A stretch of DNA of 64,000 nucleotides from Wolbachia endosymbiont of Ctenocephalides felis wCfeT. Lineage in GTDB: Bacteria; Pseudomonadota; Alphaproteobacteria; Rickettsiales; Anaplasmataceae. The translations under genes were made by a program, and so were the position numbers. Shown one piece after another: positions 27,136 to 36,219 of the stretch. The notes beneath the pieces are model-generated. The model was not told the DNA's origin, searched no databases, and saw only the letters and a list, made by a program, of their open reading frames with translations. Each line of letters begins with the position of its first letter. Positions within the stretch are counted from its first letter, which is position 1. Location: positions 992,001 to 1,056,000 of the forward strand of contig NZ_CP051156.1 in NCBI RefSeq assembly GCF_012277295.1, read 5' to 3'.

Positions 27136-27390
27136 AAAGGGAAAGAGGACTTAAAACAGGCTTATATAAATAAAGCAATTGTAATAGGTGTTATTATAGG
27201 AACTGCAGTGGCAGTGTTAACTTTTTGCATTTGTTACTTCGCTTTCTCTTTAGCTTTATTACCAGAAGCTGTTAGTATAGCTATAGGTGCTGGAGTTGTA
27301 TCAGGTGCTATTGCTGGTGTTGGTAAATATATGACTAGCCCTAGAGTGGAGAATGTTGGTGCAAGTCAGCTAGAATCGCCCACTTCCTGA
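27136..27390 (+). pseudogene. 3' remnant of a membrane-protein gene
   Basis: The last 84 codons of a gene whose 5' part has been replaced by IS66 copy 3. The frame continues into the IS terminus without a real start. It encodes a polar stretch (KGKEDLKQAYINKA), then two hydrophobic segments rich in Gly/Ala/Val (IVIGVIIGTAVAVLTFCICY and AVSIAIGAGVVSGAIAGVG) and a short polar tail. Such paired hydrophobic C-termini are common on Wolbachia ankyrin and other surface-associated proteins. Nothing in the window supplies the missing N-terminus. Confidence 0.65.
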
Positions 27391-27436
27391 CCCTTACCAA
27401 ACAATCCATAACTGGAGTTTATAGGGCTCTTTTGTA

Positions 27437-28987
27437 CTATAAATCAACTATTTCAGCATCAAACCTCAAGAAGACCGGTGTTGGTTTAGGTAATATTATG
27501 CCTGAACTTAGGCATGCACTACATAAAGACTTTAAATCTCGTTTTTCTTTTGGAATTTGCAATTGATTGAGTATCATCTCTGCTGATTTCGGCACGATTG
27601 GTTGTAGTAAAATGCCGATTATTCTTATGTATTCTAATAACTTGTAAATTACTAAATTCATACGTTCTTTGTCAGTTTTGCTTAATGTCCAAGGTGCGCT
27701 TTTGTCTATGTAAGCATTAGCTTCAGAGGAGATATTAATAATTAAAAGTATAATGTAATTAAACTCATACTTTGTAAGGTGATTCATAACTTGATCGATT
27801 ATTGCATTACAATCAGGAAGACTTTCTTCATTTTTGAGTAGATTTTTATCGACAATTGGAACAACACCAGAGCATTGTTTATGCAAAAATGAAACTGTCC
27901 TTTGGACTAAATTACCTATATTGTTTGCAAGCTCTGAGTTTATGCAGCTTACCATATTTTTTTTACTAAAATTGCCATCCTGACCAAAGCTTGCTTCTCT
28001 TAGGAGAAAATAACGCAGTTGATCAACGCCAAACTCTGTAGCTAAGCCAATTGGATCTATCGCATTACCAAACGACTTAGATATTTTTTCTCCCTCATTT
28101 AACCACCAACCATGAACTGCAACTTGTTTTGGCAGTGGCAAATCTGCTGCAAGGAGAATTGCTGGCCAATATACAGCGTGAAAGCGCAGTATATCTTTGC
28201 CAATAACATGGACATTGAAAGAGTCATTATTGATCCAAAATTGCTTGTATTCTTTATCTTCTGCATTAGGAAAGCCTATTGATGTTACATAATTAGTAAG
28301 TGCATCTATCCAGACATAAATTACATGCTTATCATTACCAGGTACTTTTATTCCCCAACTAAAACTCGTACGTGAAATTGAAAGGTCAGTCAGTCCTGAC
28401 TTGACAAACGATATTACCTCATTTTTTCTACTCTCAGGAAAGACAAAGTTAGGTTGGTTTGTATATAGTTCCAACAACTTATCTTGCCAATTTGATAAGC
28501 GAAAGAAGTAACTCTCTTCTTTTACCCACTCAACTTCAGCACCCGTTGGTGCTTTACCATCTATCAGTTCTGATTCTTGATAAAATGCTTCATCACGAAC
28601 TACATACCACCCAGAATAAGAATCCAAATATATTTGCCCTCTTTCTTCTAGCCTATTCCATAAAGCTGTCACTGCTTTTTCATGGCGTTCTTCAGTAGTG
28701 CGAATAAAATCGTCATATTGAAAATTCATGAATTTAGCCAACTCTCTAAATGAAGTACTCACTCTATCCGTAAATTCCTTTGGCTGTATTCCCTTTGCTT
28801 TAGCTGCTTTTTCAATCTTTTGTCCATGTTCATCTGTGCCTGTAGTAAACTTGACACTTTTTCCAGCTAGCTTCATAAATCTTGCTGTAACATCGCATAA
28901 AAGAGAAGTATATGCGTGACCAATGTGCGGCTTATCATTTACATAATATATAGGTGTGGTAATGTAAAGATTATCAAATTGCTTCAT
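27437..28987 (-). CDS. metG: methionyl-tRNA synthetase
   Basis: Class I synthetase that charges initiator and elongator tRNA-Met. The 516-residue protein has the HIGH block in YYVNDKPHIGHAYTSL (about 15-30), the KMSKS variant KISKSFGNAIDP (about 298) and a helical anticodon-binding domain. No C-terminal EMAP/tRNA-binding extension is present, which is normal for the short form. The start ATG is clear and nothing competes upstream. Confidence 0.97.
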   Translation of the reverse strand: MKQFDNLYITTPIYYVNDKPHIGHAYTSLLCDVTARFMKLAGKSVKFTTGTDEHGQKIEKAAKAKGIQPKEFTDRVSTSFRELAKFMNFQYDDFIRTTEERHEKAVTALWNRLEERGQIYLDSYSGWYVVRDEAFYQESELIDGKAPTGAEVEWVKEESYFFRLSNWQDKLLELYTNQPNFVFPESRKNEVISFVKSGLTDLSISRTSFSWGIKVPGNDKHVIYVWIDALTNYVTSIGFPNAEDKEYKQFWINNDSFNVHVIGKDILRFHAVYWPAILLAADLPLPKQVAVHGWWLNEGEKISKSFGNAIDPIGLATEFGVDQLRYFLLREASFGQDGNFSKKNMVSCINSELANNIGNLVQRTVSFLHKQCSGVVPIVDKNLLKNEESLPDCNAIIDQVMNHLTKYEFNYIILLIINISSEANAYIDKSAPWTLSKTDKERMNLVIYKLLEYIRIIGILLQPIVPKSAEMILNQLQIPKEKRDLKSLCSACLSSGIILPKPTPVFLRFDAEIVDL

Positions 28988-29141
28988 TTTTCAGTGTTTA
29001 AAGCTCTATTGTATATGTGCTAGCGGCAGAGTTCAATTACTATAATGGGAAGTGAGAGAAAGTTGAGAGTGAAAATCACTCTCAACTAAAAGATATGTTA
29101 CTTTTAAGTTAAAAAGCACCATTTCCTCACTCAATACTCCC

Positions 29142-29519
29142 TTACGCACAATTTCCGTCCACGTTACGTGTTTGACCTCGAGTACACTTAGCTTTGCATG
29201 TACCACTACCGTTTATAAGTACATAATCTTGGTTAGCACCACATGTTTTACATGTTTCATGTCCTGTAATTGCTGTTACAATCTTAGGAGCACCAAAAAA
29301 TACGGCGGTGAACGCACCTAACGCGAATAGTGCTGGCCAAGGCATTCTACCAAATATGGCAAGTAAAGCTGCACCAATTATCACTATTGTAATCATTGGC
29401 CCACCCAAGTCGTTAATATAGCCTACTATTTTACATATTACTCCTGCCGTTTCATCAGCATGTGCATCAAACGTAAAGGAGAAAATTAACACTATAAGTA
29501 AAAGAAATTTTTTCATCAC
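29142..29519 (-). CDS. virB2: VirB2/TrbC-family pilin-like subunit with Cys-rich tail
   Basis: Small inner-membrane protein of a type IV secretion system. It has a cleavable signal (about 1-21, ending AHA) and two hydrophobic segments separated by a short basic loop GRMPWP (about 45-63 and 65-85), the VirB2 arrangement. Wolbachia uses a VirB/Rvh T4SS that is dispersed over the genome, so isolation next to metG is not unusual. Odd: after the second segment there is a tail of about 40 residues with five Cys (CKTCG, CKAKC, NCA), longer than classical VirB2, where the pilin ends soon after the second helix. Only a remote paralog is seen at 49777-50169. Confidence 0.75.
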   Translation of the reverse strand: MMKKFLLLIVLIFSFTFDAHADETAGVICKIVGYINDLGGPMITIVIIGAALLAIFGRMPWPALFALGAFTAVFFGAPKIVTAITGHETCKTCGANQDYVLINGSGTCKAKCTRGQTRNVDGNCA

Positions 29520-29619
29520 ACACCTCAGACAATTTGTTTATGTCAGATTATCTATGACTTTGGTTAAATTTAAGTAAAAGTGGAAATGCTGATTGTGTCA
29601 TAAGACCTATAGCAGGCCG

Positions 29620-30075
29620 TTATTTCATGAACATGCCAAGGATTTTATCCATTAACCCACCCACTGCAGCTTCGGCTTGAGTGTGTTCTATTTTGCCACC
29701 ATTTAAAATTAGCTTAGCATCTGATCCTGGTGATATATTAATAAATTTACTACCAATAATTCCACTACTGGTAACTAGTGCTGAGCTATCAGCTGGTAAT
29801 TTAATGTCTTTACTTATACACATATTAATTCGTGCCATGTAAGCAGATTTATCAAGCGATACGCTGATTATGCTGCCAACCTCCACACCAGATATCTTAA
29901 CATTGTCACCAGCTTGTATGCCGTTAGCATTGGCAAAAAGACCATAAATTTTATAACAATCTTTATAATTTTTCTTTATGTAAGATAACTTATCAAGCGC
30001 AAAAAAAACTAGAAAAACAGTAAAAATTAATACAAAGAATCCAGCTGATATTTCAATTACATTTGACCTTTTCAT
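29620..30075 (-). CDS. mlaD: MlaD-like MCE-domain phospholipid transport protein
   Basis: Periplasmic substrate-binding part of the Mla ABC system that moves phospholipids between the membranes. 151 residues: an N-terminal membrane anchor (about 9-28), then one MCE domain with GLFANANGIQAGDNVKISGV and SSGIIGSKFINISPG. The partner permease and ATPase genes are not in the window. Its start overlaps the stop of the upstream NDUFA12-type gene by 4 bp. Confidence 0.92.
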   Translation of the reverse strand: MKRSNVIEISAGFFVLIFTVFLVFFALDKLSYIKKNYKDCYKIYGLFANANGIQAGDNVKISGVEVGSIISVSLDKSAYMARINMCISKDIKLPADSSALVTSSGIIGSKFINISPGSDAKLILNGGKIEHTQAEAAVGGLMDKILGMFMK

Positions 30076-30371
30076 TTCTCATTATTAGGATTCCAGCTTT
30101 CATAGTAATCTTTTACTTTTTGGTTTGGATAATATGCATGTTCTGTACCTGTTAAATTATGAGTATGCTTTGTACTATTAGCTGGCACTGTATCATCGGT
30201 ATAGTGAAGCCATATGTGCCACTCTGGAGAAACGGTTGTAGGTTCGAAAATCTTGCTATATTTTACCCATCTTTTCCCTTCATTTGATTCGTAGTAAGAA
30301 TTTCCATTTTCATCCTTTCCTACAAACTTATCTTCTTTTCGGAACCAGCGTCTACAAACTTTAGGTAACAT
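30072..30371 (-). CDS. NDUFA12-family (B17.2-like) complex I accessory protein
   Basis: 99 residues with the family marks KFVGKDENGNSYYE, RWVKYSKIFEPTTVSPEWHIWLHYTDD and YYESWNPN. NDUFA12 is one of the few complex I accessory subunits shared by alphaproteobacteria and mitochondria and sits on the hydrophilic arm. The basic N-terminal stretch (CRRWFRKED) may be the start proper; an overlapping frame upstream offers no good alternative. It forms a two-gene unit with mlaD and diverges from the MrpD-like gene at 30429. Confidence 0.85.
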   Translation of the reverse strand: MLPKVCRRWFRKEDKFVGKDENGNSYYESNEGKRWVKYSKIFEPTTVSPEWHIWLHYTDDTVPANSTKHTHNLTGTEHAYYPNQKVKDYYESWNPNNEK

Positions 30372-30428
30372 AAGGGTATTAAAACAAGAAGTATTATATA
30401 TAATAATACTTTCACTAACAACAATTTA

Positions 30429-31859
30429 ATGCAATTACCAATTTTGCAAGTTATTATACCAATTATTGCATCTATGTTCTGTTTTCTTACAAAAAAACAC
30501 AGAACATCTTGGTCTATTTCTTTTATTGCAGTAACGATTGCTCTTATCATTTCATCAATATTACTTGTTAAAACATATAACGGCAAAATTATAACTTATC
30601 ACCTTGGAAATTGGTCTCCTCTATATGGAATAGAATTAAGAATTGACCTATTAAATTCCTTGATTTTAACTTTGGTGAATTTTATAGCACTAATTAGCGT
30701 GCTTTATGGTTTTCACATCAATGAAAAGGAGATAAGTGAAAATAAAATAACTGGTTTTTACTCTCTATTTTTACTATGTCTCAGTGGACTTTTGGGAATC
30801 TTGGTCACCAACGACATATTTAATATTTATGTTTTTTTGGAAATCTCCTCTCTCTCTTCTTATGTGCTTGTTTCAATGGGTAAAGATAAAAAAGCTCTGA
30901 CAGCGGCATTTGAATATTTAATTAGTGGAACAATAGGTGCAACTTTTTATCTACTTGGCATTGGATTGCTATATTCCATGACTGGAACGCTAAACATGTC
31001 TGATATGGCAGAGAGAATAACGCAGTTATACGGTAATAATATTATCAGACTTGGTACACTATTTATTTTTACTGGGCTTGCAATAAAAATGGCACTATTT
31101 CCACTCAGCAGGTGGTTGGTCAATGCGTACAGCGAAGCACCAAGCTTTGTTAGCGTATTCTTTTCAGGAACGGTAACTAAAGTGATGGTATATATTCTAA
31201 TCAGAATTTTTTACACTGTTTTTCGGCAGAATTTTTTCTTGCCATTAAGTAGTGTTATGGCTGTTCTTGCACTGTGTGCTATTATATTTGGATCAATATT
31301 TGCAATAACTGCAAAAGACATAAAAAGACTGCTTGCTCATTCTAGCGTTAGTCAAATCGGTTATATAATTTTAGCACTAAGTCTTAACTCACCAACAGCA
31401 GCGGTTTTACACATAATAAACCATAGTTTAATAAAAACATCTTTATTCATGGTTGTAGGGTGTATTGCCTATCAATTTAATGAAACGAAAATAGAAACTT
31501 TGTCAGGATTAAGAAATACTATGCCTTACACAGCATTTGCACTTACTCTGCTCAGCTTTGCATTAATCGGAGTTCCACTCACAAATGGCTTTATCAGCAA
31601 ATGGTATATAATGCGAGCTATTACAGAATCGCACGCATGGGTTTCGCTTTCAGTGTTTGCCATTGGTTCTTTTTTTGCTTTAGTATATATGTGGAAAATG
31701 ATAGAGAAAGTGTACTTTGAAAATGGTATGGCTGCTCAGCAGGCCAGCAACGTGCCATTACCCATGATCATCTGTTTGCTATTTATGGCAGCTTTAACAA
31801 TAATAACTGGGATATATAGTAATCCAATTAGATTAGTAATTGGCAAGTTATCCTTTTGA
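30429..31859 (+). CDS. MrpD/NuoM-like proton antiporter subunit
   Basis: A 476-residue polytopic membrane protein (about 14 spans) of the Proton_antipo_M family. The conserved Glu in IFNIYVFLEISSLSSYVLVS, the Lys in TGLAIKMALFPLSRWLVNAYSEAPSFVSV and HSSVSQIGYIILAL identify it. The segment order resembles MrpD (Na+/H+ antiporter subunit D) more than NuoM. A stand-alone MrpD-like gene without MrpA-C or E-G beside it leaves the function open: it could belong to a dispersed Mrp system or act with complex I. It starts at ATG and runs into an IS630 remnant just after its stop. Confidence 0.85.
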   Translation: MQLPILQVIIPIIASMFCFLTKKHRTSWSISFIAVTIALIISSILLVKTYNGKIITYHLGNWSPLYGIELRIDLLNSLILTLVNFIALISVLYGFHINEKEISENKITGFYSLFLLCLSGLLGILVTNDIFNIYVFLEISSLSSYVLVSMGKDKKALTAAFEYLISGTIGATFYLLGIGLLYSMTGTLNMSDMAERITQLYGNNIIRLGTLFIFTGLAIKMALFPLSRWLVNAYSEAPSFVSVFFSGTVTKVMVYILIRIFYTVFRQNFFLPLSSVMAVLALCAIIFGSIFAITAKDIKRLLAHSSVSQIGYIILALSLNSPTAAVLHIINHSLIKTSLFMVVGCIAYQFNETKIETLSGLRNTMPYTAFALTLLSFALIGVPLTNGFISKWYIMRAITESHAWVSLSVFAIGSFFALVYMWKMIEKVYFENGMAAQQASNVPLPMIICLLFMAALTIITGIYSNPIRLVIGKLSF

Positions 31860-31919
31860 TTTTTCTCACAATAGCTTCAATGTATTTTATGGCTAAAAAA
31901 AAGCTGTTGAGAAAGTCTG

Positions 31920-32015
31920 AATCGGCCAAGAAATGGTCACTTCATCAGAAAAATAGACCCAAAAGTACTTGCAGAATACATCAAGCAGCACCTAAATCAA
32001 ACGCTAGCAGATTAG
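31920..32015 (+). pseudogene. IS630-type transposase fragment
   Basis: In one frame 31920-32015 reads NRPRNGHFIRKIDPKVLAEY then IKQH and TLAD before a TAG. RKIDP-VLAEYI-H is the helix-turn-helix linker typical of IS630-family transposases. No start, DDE domain or terminal repeat remains. It lies in the short space between the MrpD-like gene and the convergent outer-membrane-protein gene. Confidence 0.55.
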
Positions 32016-32044
32016 ATTATAGGAAAAGCTATAATATCAATATA

Positions 32045-32800
32045 TTAGAAATTATAGCGTACTCCTATATCACCAACCACTGCTGGCAGCTTTGGTGCTT
32101 TTATGATAGCTAAAGTTCCCTCTACCATTACTCCACCAGCAACAACTATCTGCTTATTGATTTCATACTCAACACCGAGCTTAACTTTCCAGGCAACAGT
32201 ATTTAATATCTTATCTATCATACTTACATCAGTTTCAGCTGCGTATGTAGCTAGCATTGGAGCTGATTGTACATTAGATTGTTCTTCTGTATTCTCATTC
32301 GGAGGGGGAGCTTTGTCTTGGTCGTTACCACCACCTCCCGCTGGGTCTACAGTACCTGAGTCTCCACCACCAGCTTCTGTACCACCACCTGTTTTTCCTC
32401 CACCACTATTTGAACAAATGCCAAGAGAAGGCATTATTTGTAAACACCCTCCTATACCTCCACTAACGTACAATTGCACAGGTTTAGTATCAAGCTCAGG
32501 GTAATAACAATAGTTGAACATTATGTTAGCTCCTACTGTTTTGTCTTCCCCTTTTTTAGTGACATTACCCACCCGTCCCATGATCTCAAGTTCAAGTTTA
32601 GAGTTGTCATCATAGTGATAACCACCAACGATACCAGGATTGACCATAATGTCCTTATTACCATCCATACCAGCACCTAAGTTTACGCCTGCATAATACT
32701 GTTCCTTTAAACCTGCTTTAACATTTGTTGGAGCAGGTTTAGCTGATGCCAGAGATGAGGCAAGCAGTACAGCCAAAGTAAATAATCTCTTCATTTTCAT
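32045..32800 (-). CDS. WSP/Msp2-family outer membrane beta-barrel protein with Gly/Pro-rich loop
   Basis: A Surface_Ag-family porin-like protein. It has a signal peptide (MKMKRLFTLAVLLASSLASA), YYAGVNLGAGMDG at the mature N-terminus, amphipathic strands such as KLELEIMGRVG and VQLYVSGGIGG, and a C-terminal GVRYNF with the terminal Phe needed for barrel insertion. Between about residues 128 and 172 there is a low-complexity insert rich in Gly, Pro, Asp and Glu, probably a surface-exposed loop. The ATG at 32800 is preferred, since GGAG lies 8 nt upstream and overlaps the earlier ATG at 32812. Wolbachia has several WSP paralogs; this is not the classical wsp. Confidence 0.85.
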   Translation of the reverse strand: MKMKRLFTLAVLLASSLASAKPAPTNVKAGLKEQYYAGVNLGAGMDGNKDIMVNPGIVGGYHYDDNSKLELEIMGRVGNVTKKGEDKTVGANIMFNYCYYPELDTKPVQLYVSGGIGGCLQIMPSLGICSNSGGGKTGGGTEAGGGDSGTVDPAGGGGNDQDKAPPPNENTEEQSNVQSAPMLATYAAETDVSMIDKILNTVAWKVKLGVEYEINKQIVVAGGVMVEGTLAIIKAPKLPAVVGDIGVRYNF

Positions 32801-32848
32801 ACAATTCTCCATATAAAAAATATGATAATGTACAAATATACATGTTTT

Positions 32849-32878
32849 ATATTAAAAATGATATAATTGTACTGTCAA
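32849..32878 (-). promoter_or_regulatory. sigma70-type promoter for the outer membrane protein gene
   Basis: On the minus strand TTGACA (32878-32873), an 18-bp spacer and TAATAT (32854-32849), about 45 bp upstream of the chosen start. Confidence 0.55.
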
Positions 32879-32907
32879 ATTATGGATAGATTTGCTACTA
32901 AATTGTC

Positions 32908-35538
32908 TTATATTACTATATTTACTATTTTGTTTGGTACAGTGTAGACAGCACGAACTTTGTCCTGATCAATTTTACCAGACATAGACCCTATCGCCGT
33001 TTTCTTTAACTCTTCCTGGGGTAAATTCATTGCCACTTTAATTGTTGTACGCAATTTTCCGTTAACTTGCACTGCTATAGTTACCGTATCATCAGCCAGA
33101 AGTGATTCATCAGCCTTTGGCCAAGGCTGCATACATAGCATACCTTCACCTCCTACTTCTTGCCACAGATTCTCAGCTAAATGCGGCATAAATGGCTCTA
33201 CTACTCTAATTAGTATGCATATACCTTCATCAATTACAGATTTACCAGTTTCTACATCTATTTCAGCTATTAAATTTGTCATTTCACGGAATTTTGCCAC
33301 TGCACAATTTAATCTGCAATGTTCCAAGTCATTGGTTAATTCGTGTAAAAGTTTATGTATTTTTTTCCTATACTCTAAAAGTTTGCCTGTAACATTTTGG
33401 TTCGATGTTATTCCAGAGCGTGACGCTGGAATACATGCATCTTTTTTCTGGATCCCAGTGTCGTAGCACTGGGATGACAAAATTGAAGCCTCTAGGATTG
33501 CAATAGGTTTTAATTGCATCACCATACGCCAAAGTTTATGTATATAGCGTGAACAACCTTCCACTCCATCATCGGACCATTCCATATCTTTCTCCGGTGG
33601 GGTGTCAGATAGTACAAACAAACGAGCAGTGTCAGCACCATATTTTTCTATAATAAAATTTGGATCAACTGTGTTCTTTTTTGACTTACTCATCTTCTCA
33701 ACTTTTCCTATCTGAACCTTTGCATCTTGTGCTATTAATTCTTTGGCCTCTTCAGGAAATAACCATTTGCTGTTTTCATCTTTGTAAGTTTCATGGCAGA
33801 CCATTCCTTGGGTGATTAAAGTAGAAAATGGCTCTTTAATGTCAAAATAGCCACACTTAATCAAAGCGCGGCAGAAAAACCGTGAATAAAGCAAATGCAA
33901 AATTGCATGCTCTATTCCACCTATGTAATAATCAACAGGCATGAAACGATTACATGCAGCTTTATCGATAGATTTATTGTCGCTACAAAATGCAGCAAAA
34001 TACCAAGAAGATTCAAAAAAAGTATCCAATGTATCTGTCTCACGTTCTGCTTGTTTCCCGCATTTTGGGCAGTCTACAAGCTTCCAAGTGGGGTGATGAT
34101 CAATGGGATTGCCACCGCTTTTAAATTCCACATCAGTTGGTAGCACTACAGGCAGGTCTTTTTCTGGTACTGGAACAGTTCCGCAATCTTTGCAGTATAT
34201 AATAGGAATAGGGCATCCCCAATAGCGTTGCCGTGAAATTCCCCAATCATGTAGGCGATAATTAATTGTTTTTTTGCCGATTCTTTTTTCCTCGAGTTTT
34301 TTGAGCATTGTTTCTTTTGCATCATTTACCACTAGTCCATTTAAGAATCCAGAGTTTAACATTACTCCGTCACCGGTATATGCTTCTTTTAATACCTCTA
34401 CGCTCGTCACCTGAGTAGTTTGACATTGTGATCCATCATACTGGATTTCAGCATCACGCACTGGAATGACATCAGAAGTAAATGGAGAAACTACCGGAAT
34501 GATCGGCAAACCGTACTTTGTTGCAAATTCGAAATCACGTTGATCATGAGCAGGGCAGCCAAAAATTGCACCTTCACCGTATTCCATCAATACAAAGCTT
34601 GCTATATAAAGTGGCAGTTCTTTATCAAGGAATGGATGTTTAACGTTTATTCCAGTGTAAACTCCTATTTTTTCATCACTCTTTTTTTTTAACATTATTT
34701 CTTGGATTTCAGTGTCAGTTACTTGGGCAACAGACTGCTGTTTAATATCTTGTACAATTGGATGCTCTGGTGCAATTGCGCAGAAAGAAGCCCCAAATAA
34801 CGTGTGAGGATAAGTAGTAAAAATTTTTAGCTTTTTATTTAGGCCTACTATATCGAATTCTATAGTTGCACCCTCTGATTTCCCTATCCAGCGCTCTTGC
34901 ATTGTTTTGACTTTTTCTGGCCAATTTTCTAAACCTTTCAGACACCCAAGTAAATCCTCAGCAAAATCAGTAATTTTTAAAAACCATTGGGACAATTTAC
35001 GCTTTTCAACTATCGCACCTGATCGCCATCCTTTGCCATCTACCACTTGCTCATTTGCCAGCACTGTTTCATCCACTGGATCCCAATTAACCCACGATTC
35101 TTTTCTATAGGCAATTCCATGCTTTAAAAAATCCAGGAAGAACTTTTGCTCATGTTTGTAATAATCAGGATCACATGTTGCAAGCTCACGATCCCAATCA
35201 TAGGACAGGCCTATAGACTTCAACTGCATACGCATATTACCTATGTTTTCTTTCGTCCAAGTTTCAGGATTAATATTGTTATCTCTTGCTGCATTTTCAG
35301 CGGGTAGCCCAAATGCGTCCCAGCCAATTGGATGCAAAACATCAAATCCACAAGCTCTTTTGTAGCGTGCTATTACGTCACCTATTGCGTAATTACGCAA
35401 GTGCCCCATGTGGATTTTACCAGATGGGTATGGGAACATTTCCAGAACATAGCATTTTTCTTGATTGCTATTTTTATCTACAGAAAAGTTCCATTTTTCT
35501 TGATAGAATTTTTCAACACTTTTAAAGTCGTATTTCAT
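32908..35538 (-). CDS. leuS: leucyl-tRNA synthetase with in-frame palindromic insert
   Basis: Class I synthetase that charges tRNA-Leu and edits Ile/norvaline. The 876-residue protein has the HIGH block [14 protein letters not shown] (about 36-49), the CP1 editing domain, zinc-binding Cys pairs (CKDCG, CPKCG), [12 protein letters not shown] (about 618) and the anticodon-binding and C-terminal domains. At about residues 687-711 an extra segment ([20 protein letters not shown] and a few more) is encoded by a 74-bp palindromic element. It lies in the linker between the catalytic core and the anticodon-binding helices, where an insertion is likely tolerated. The gene follows the LytM lipoprotein gene by 13 bp. 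Confidence 0.96.
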   Translation of the reverse strand: MKYDFKSVEKFYQEKWNFSVDKNSNQEKCYVLEMFPYPSGKIHMGHLRNYAIGDVIARYKRACGFDVLHPIGWDAFGLPAENAARDNNINPETWTKENIGNMRMQLKSIGLSYDWDRELATCDPDYYKHEQKFFLDFLKHGIAYRKESWVNWDPVDETVLANEQVVDGKGWRSGAIVEKRKLSQWFLKITDFAEDLLGCLKGLENWPEKVKTMQERWIGKSEGATIEFDIVGLNKKLKIFTTYPHTLFGASFCAIAPEHPIVQDIKQQSVAQVTDTEIQEIMLKKKSDEKIGVYTGINVKHPFLDKELPLYIASFVLMEYGEGAIFGCPAHDQRDFEFATKYGLPIIPVVSPFTSDVIPVRDAEIQYDGSQCQTTQVTSVEVLKEAYTGDGVMLNSGFLNGLVVNDAKETMLKKLEEKRIGKKTINYRLHDWGISRQRYWGCPIPIIYCKDCGTVPVPEKDLPVVLPTDVEFKSGGNPIDHHPTWKLVDCPKCGKQAERETDTLDTFFESSWYFAAFCSDNKSIDKAACNRFMPVDYYIGGIEHAILHLLYSRFFCRALIKCGYFDIKEPFSTLITQGMVCHETYKDENSKWLFPEEAKELIAQDAKVQIGKVEKMSKSKKNTVDPNFIIEKYGADTARLFVLSDTPPEKDMEWSDDGVEGCSRYIHKLWRMVMQLKPIAILEASILSSQCYDTGIQKKDACIPASRSGITSNQNVTGKLLEYRKKIHKLLHELTNDLEHCRLNCAVAKFREMTNLIAEIDVETGKSVIDEGICILIRVVEPFMPHLAENLWQEVGGEGMLCMQPWPKADESLLADDTVTIAVQVNGKLRTTIKVAMNLPQEELKKTAIGSMSGKIDQDKVRAVYTVPNKIVNIVI
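33406..33479. repeat. protein-coding palindromic element inside leuS
   Basis: The ends are TGTTAT and ATGACA. Two hairpins are present: ATTCCAG/CTGGAAT (33409-33431) and ATCCCAGTG/CACTGGGAT (33452-33475, loop TCGTAG). They are separated by an A/T tract. The composition is unlike the surrounding gene and the reading frame is kept. It is related in layout to 14059-14112. Coding palindromes of this kind are known from Rickettsia and Wolbachia. Confidence 0.8.
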
Positions 35539-35551
35539 ATATCAATCTAAT

Positions 35552-36178
35552 TTAACTACAGCTTACATGCAGCAGTGGATCAACTGCTTGACCGTTATGC
35601 CTTATTGTAAAGCACATTTGTGGGTTTTTATCTTGCGCGCTTAACTTACTTGCAGATCCAATTACTTGACCCTGCTTCACCTTATCACCAATTTCAACAT
35701 TATTTATGTTTTTTAAGTAAGAATACACAGTCATATAATTATCTTTATGCTCCACTATAATTAAGTTTCCATACCATCTTAATCCCTTACCTACATATAT
35801 AACTTTACCTGCTGCTGAAGCAACCACGTTTGTTCCGCTTTGAGCAGCAATTTTTATACCATCCTTACATGTTTCGTCAGATGATTTAGCTGATGATACT
35901 GCACCCTTAATTGGCATGATAAACTTGCAATTCACTTTATTAATTTCTGCACTTTTTGCATTATCACTATTATTGTATACCTTATTTACAGTAATTTTTC
36001 TATTTTCTTTTTTCTCTGAAGGAACAACATCTTCTTTGATCAAAACGTATTCTCTAGTATCTTCCAGATCTCTTCTTCCGTAAAACTCCTCACCCTTAAG
36101 CAATACGGGTGCAGGCTTTTGCAGGCCACAGCTTACTAATACTGCTAATAATATCAAAAACAAAGCTATGCGCCACAT
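35552..36178 (-). CDS. NlpD-like LytM (M23-type) lipoprotein, probably non-catalytic
   Basis: 208 residues with a lipoprotein signal (lipobox LVSC, Cys17), a polar linker, and a C-terminal M23/LytM domain (about 105-205) with GTNVVASAAGKVIYVGKGLRWYGNLIIVEH. In active M23 peptidases the later metal ligands are in YAHL and LHFEIR; here the same positions read YSYL and MCFTIR, so key His residues are missing. NlpD and EnvC have likewise lost catalysis and act as activators of cell-wall amidases. A role in dividing or remodelling the minimal peptidoglycan of Wolbachia is inferred. It diverges from lysC. Confidence 0.82.
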   Translation of the reverse strand: MWRIALFLILLAVLVSCGLQKPAPVLLKGEEFYGRRDLEDTREYVLIKEDVVPSEKKENRKITVNKVYNNSDNAKSAEINKVNCKFIMPIKGAVSSAKSSDETCKDGIKIAAQSGTNVVASAAGKVIYVGKGLRWYGNLIIVEHKDNYMTVYSYLKNINNVEIGDKVKQGQVIGSASKLSAQDKNPQMCFTIRHNGQAVDPLLHVSCS

Positions 36179-36219
36179 AAAAACTATCTCTTATACACAA
36201 AGAAAGTTATATTGTAATC

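Noticed and set aside
30320..30586. An 88-codon minus-strand frame overlapping both the NDUFA12-type and MrpD-like genes
   Set aside because: It covers the 5' parts of two well-supported genes in other frames; its hydrophobic stretch is a by-product of AT-rich antisense sequence.
31856..32113. An 85-codon ORF after the MrpD-like gene
   Set aside because: The transposase-like similarity lies in a different frame and the ORF runs antisense into the outer membrane protein gene; it is not a gene.
32103..32504. A Pro/Ser-rich ORF antisense to the outer membrane protein gene
   Set aside because: It is the complement of the Gly-rich loop and has no independent support.
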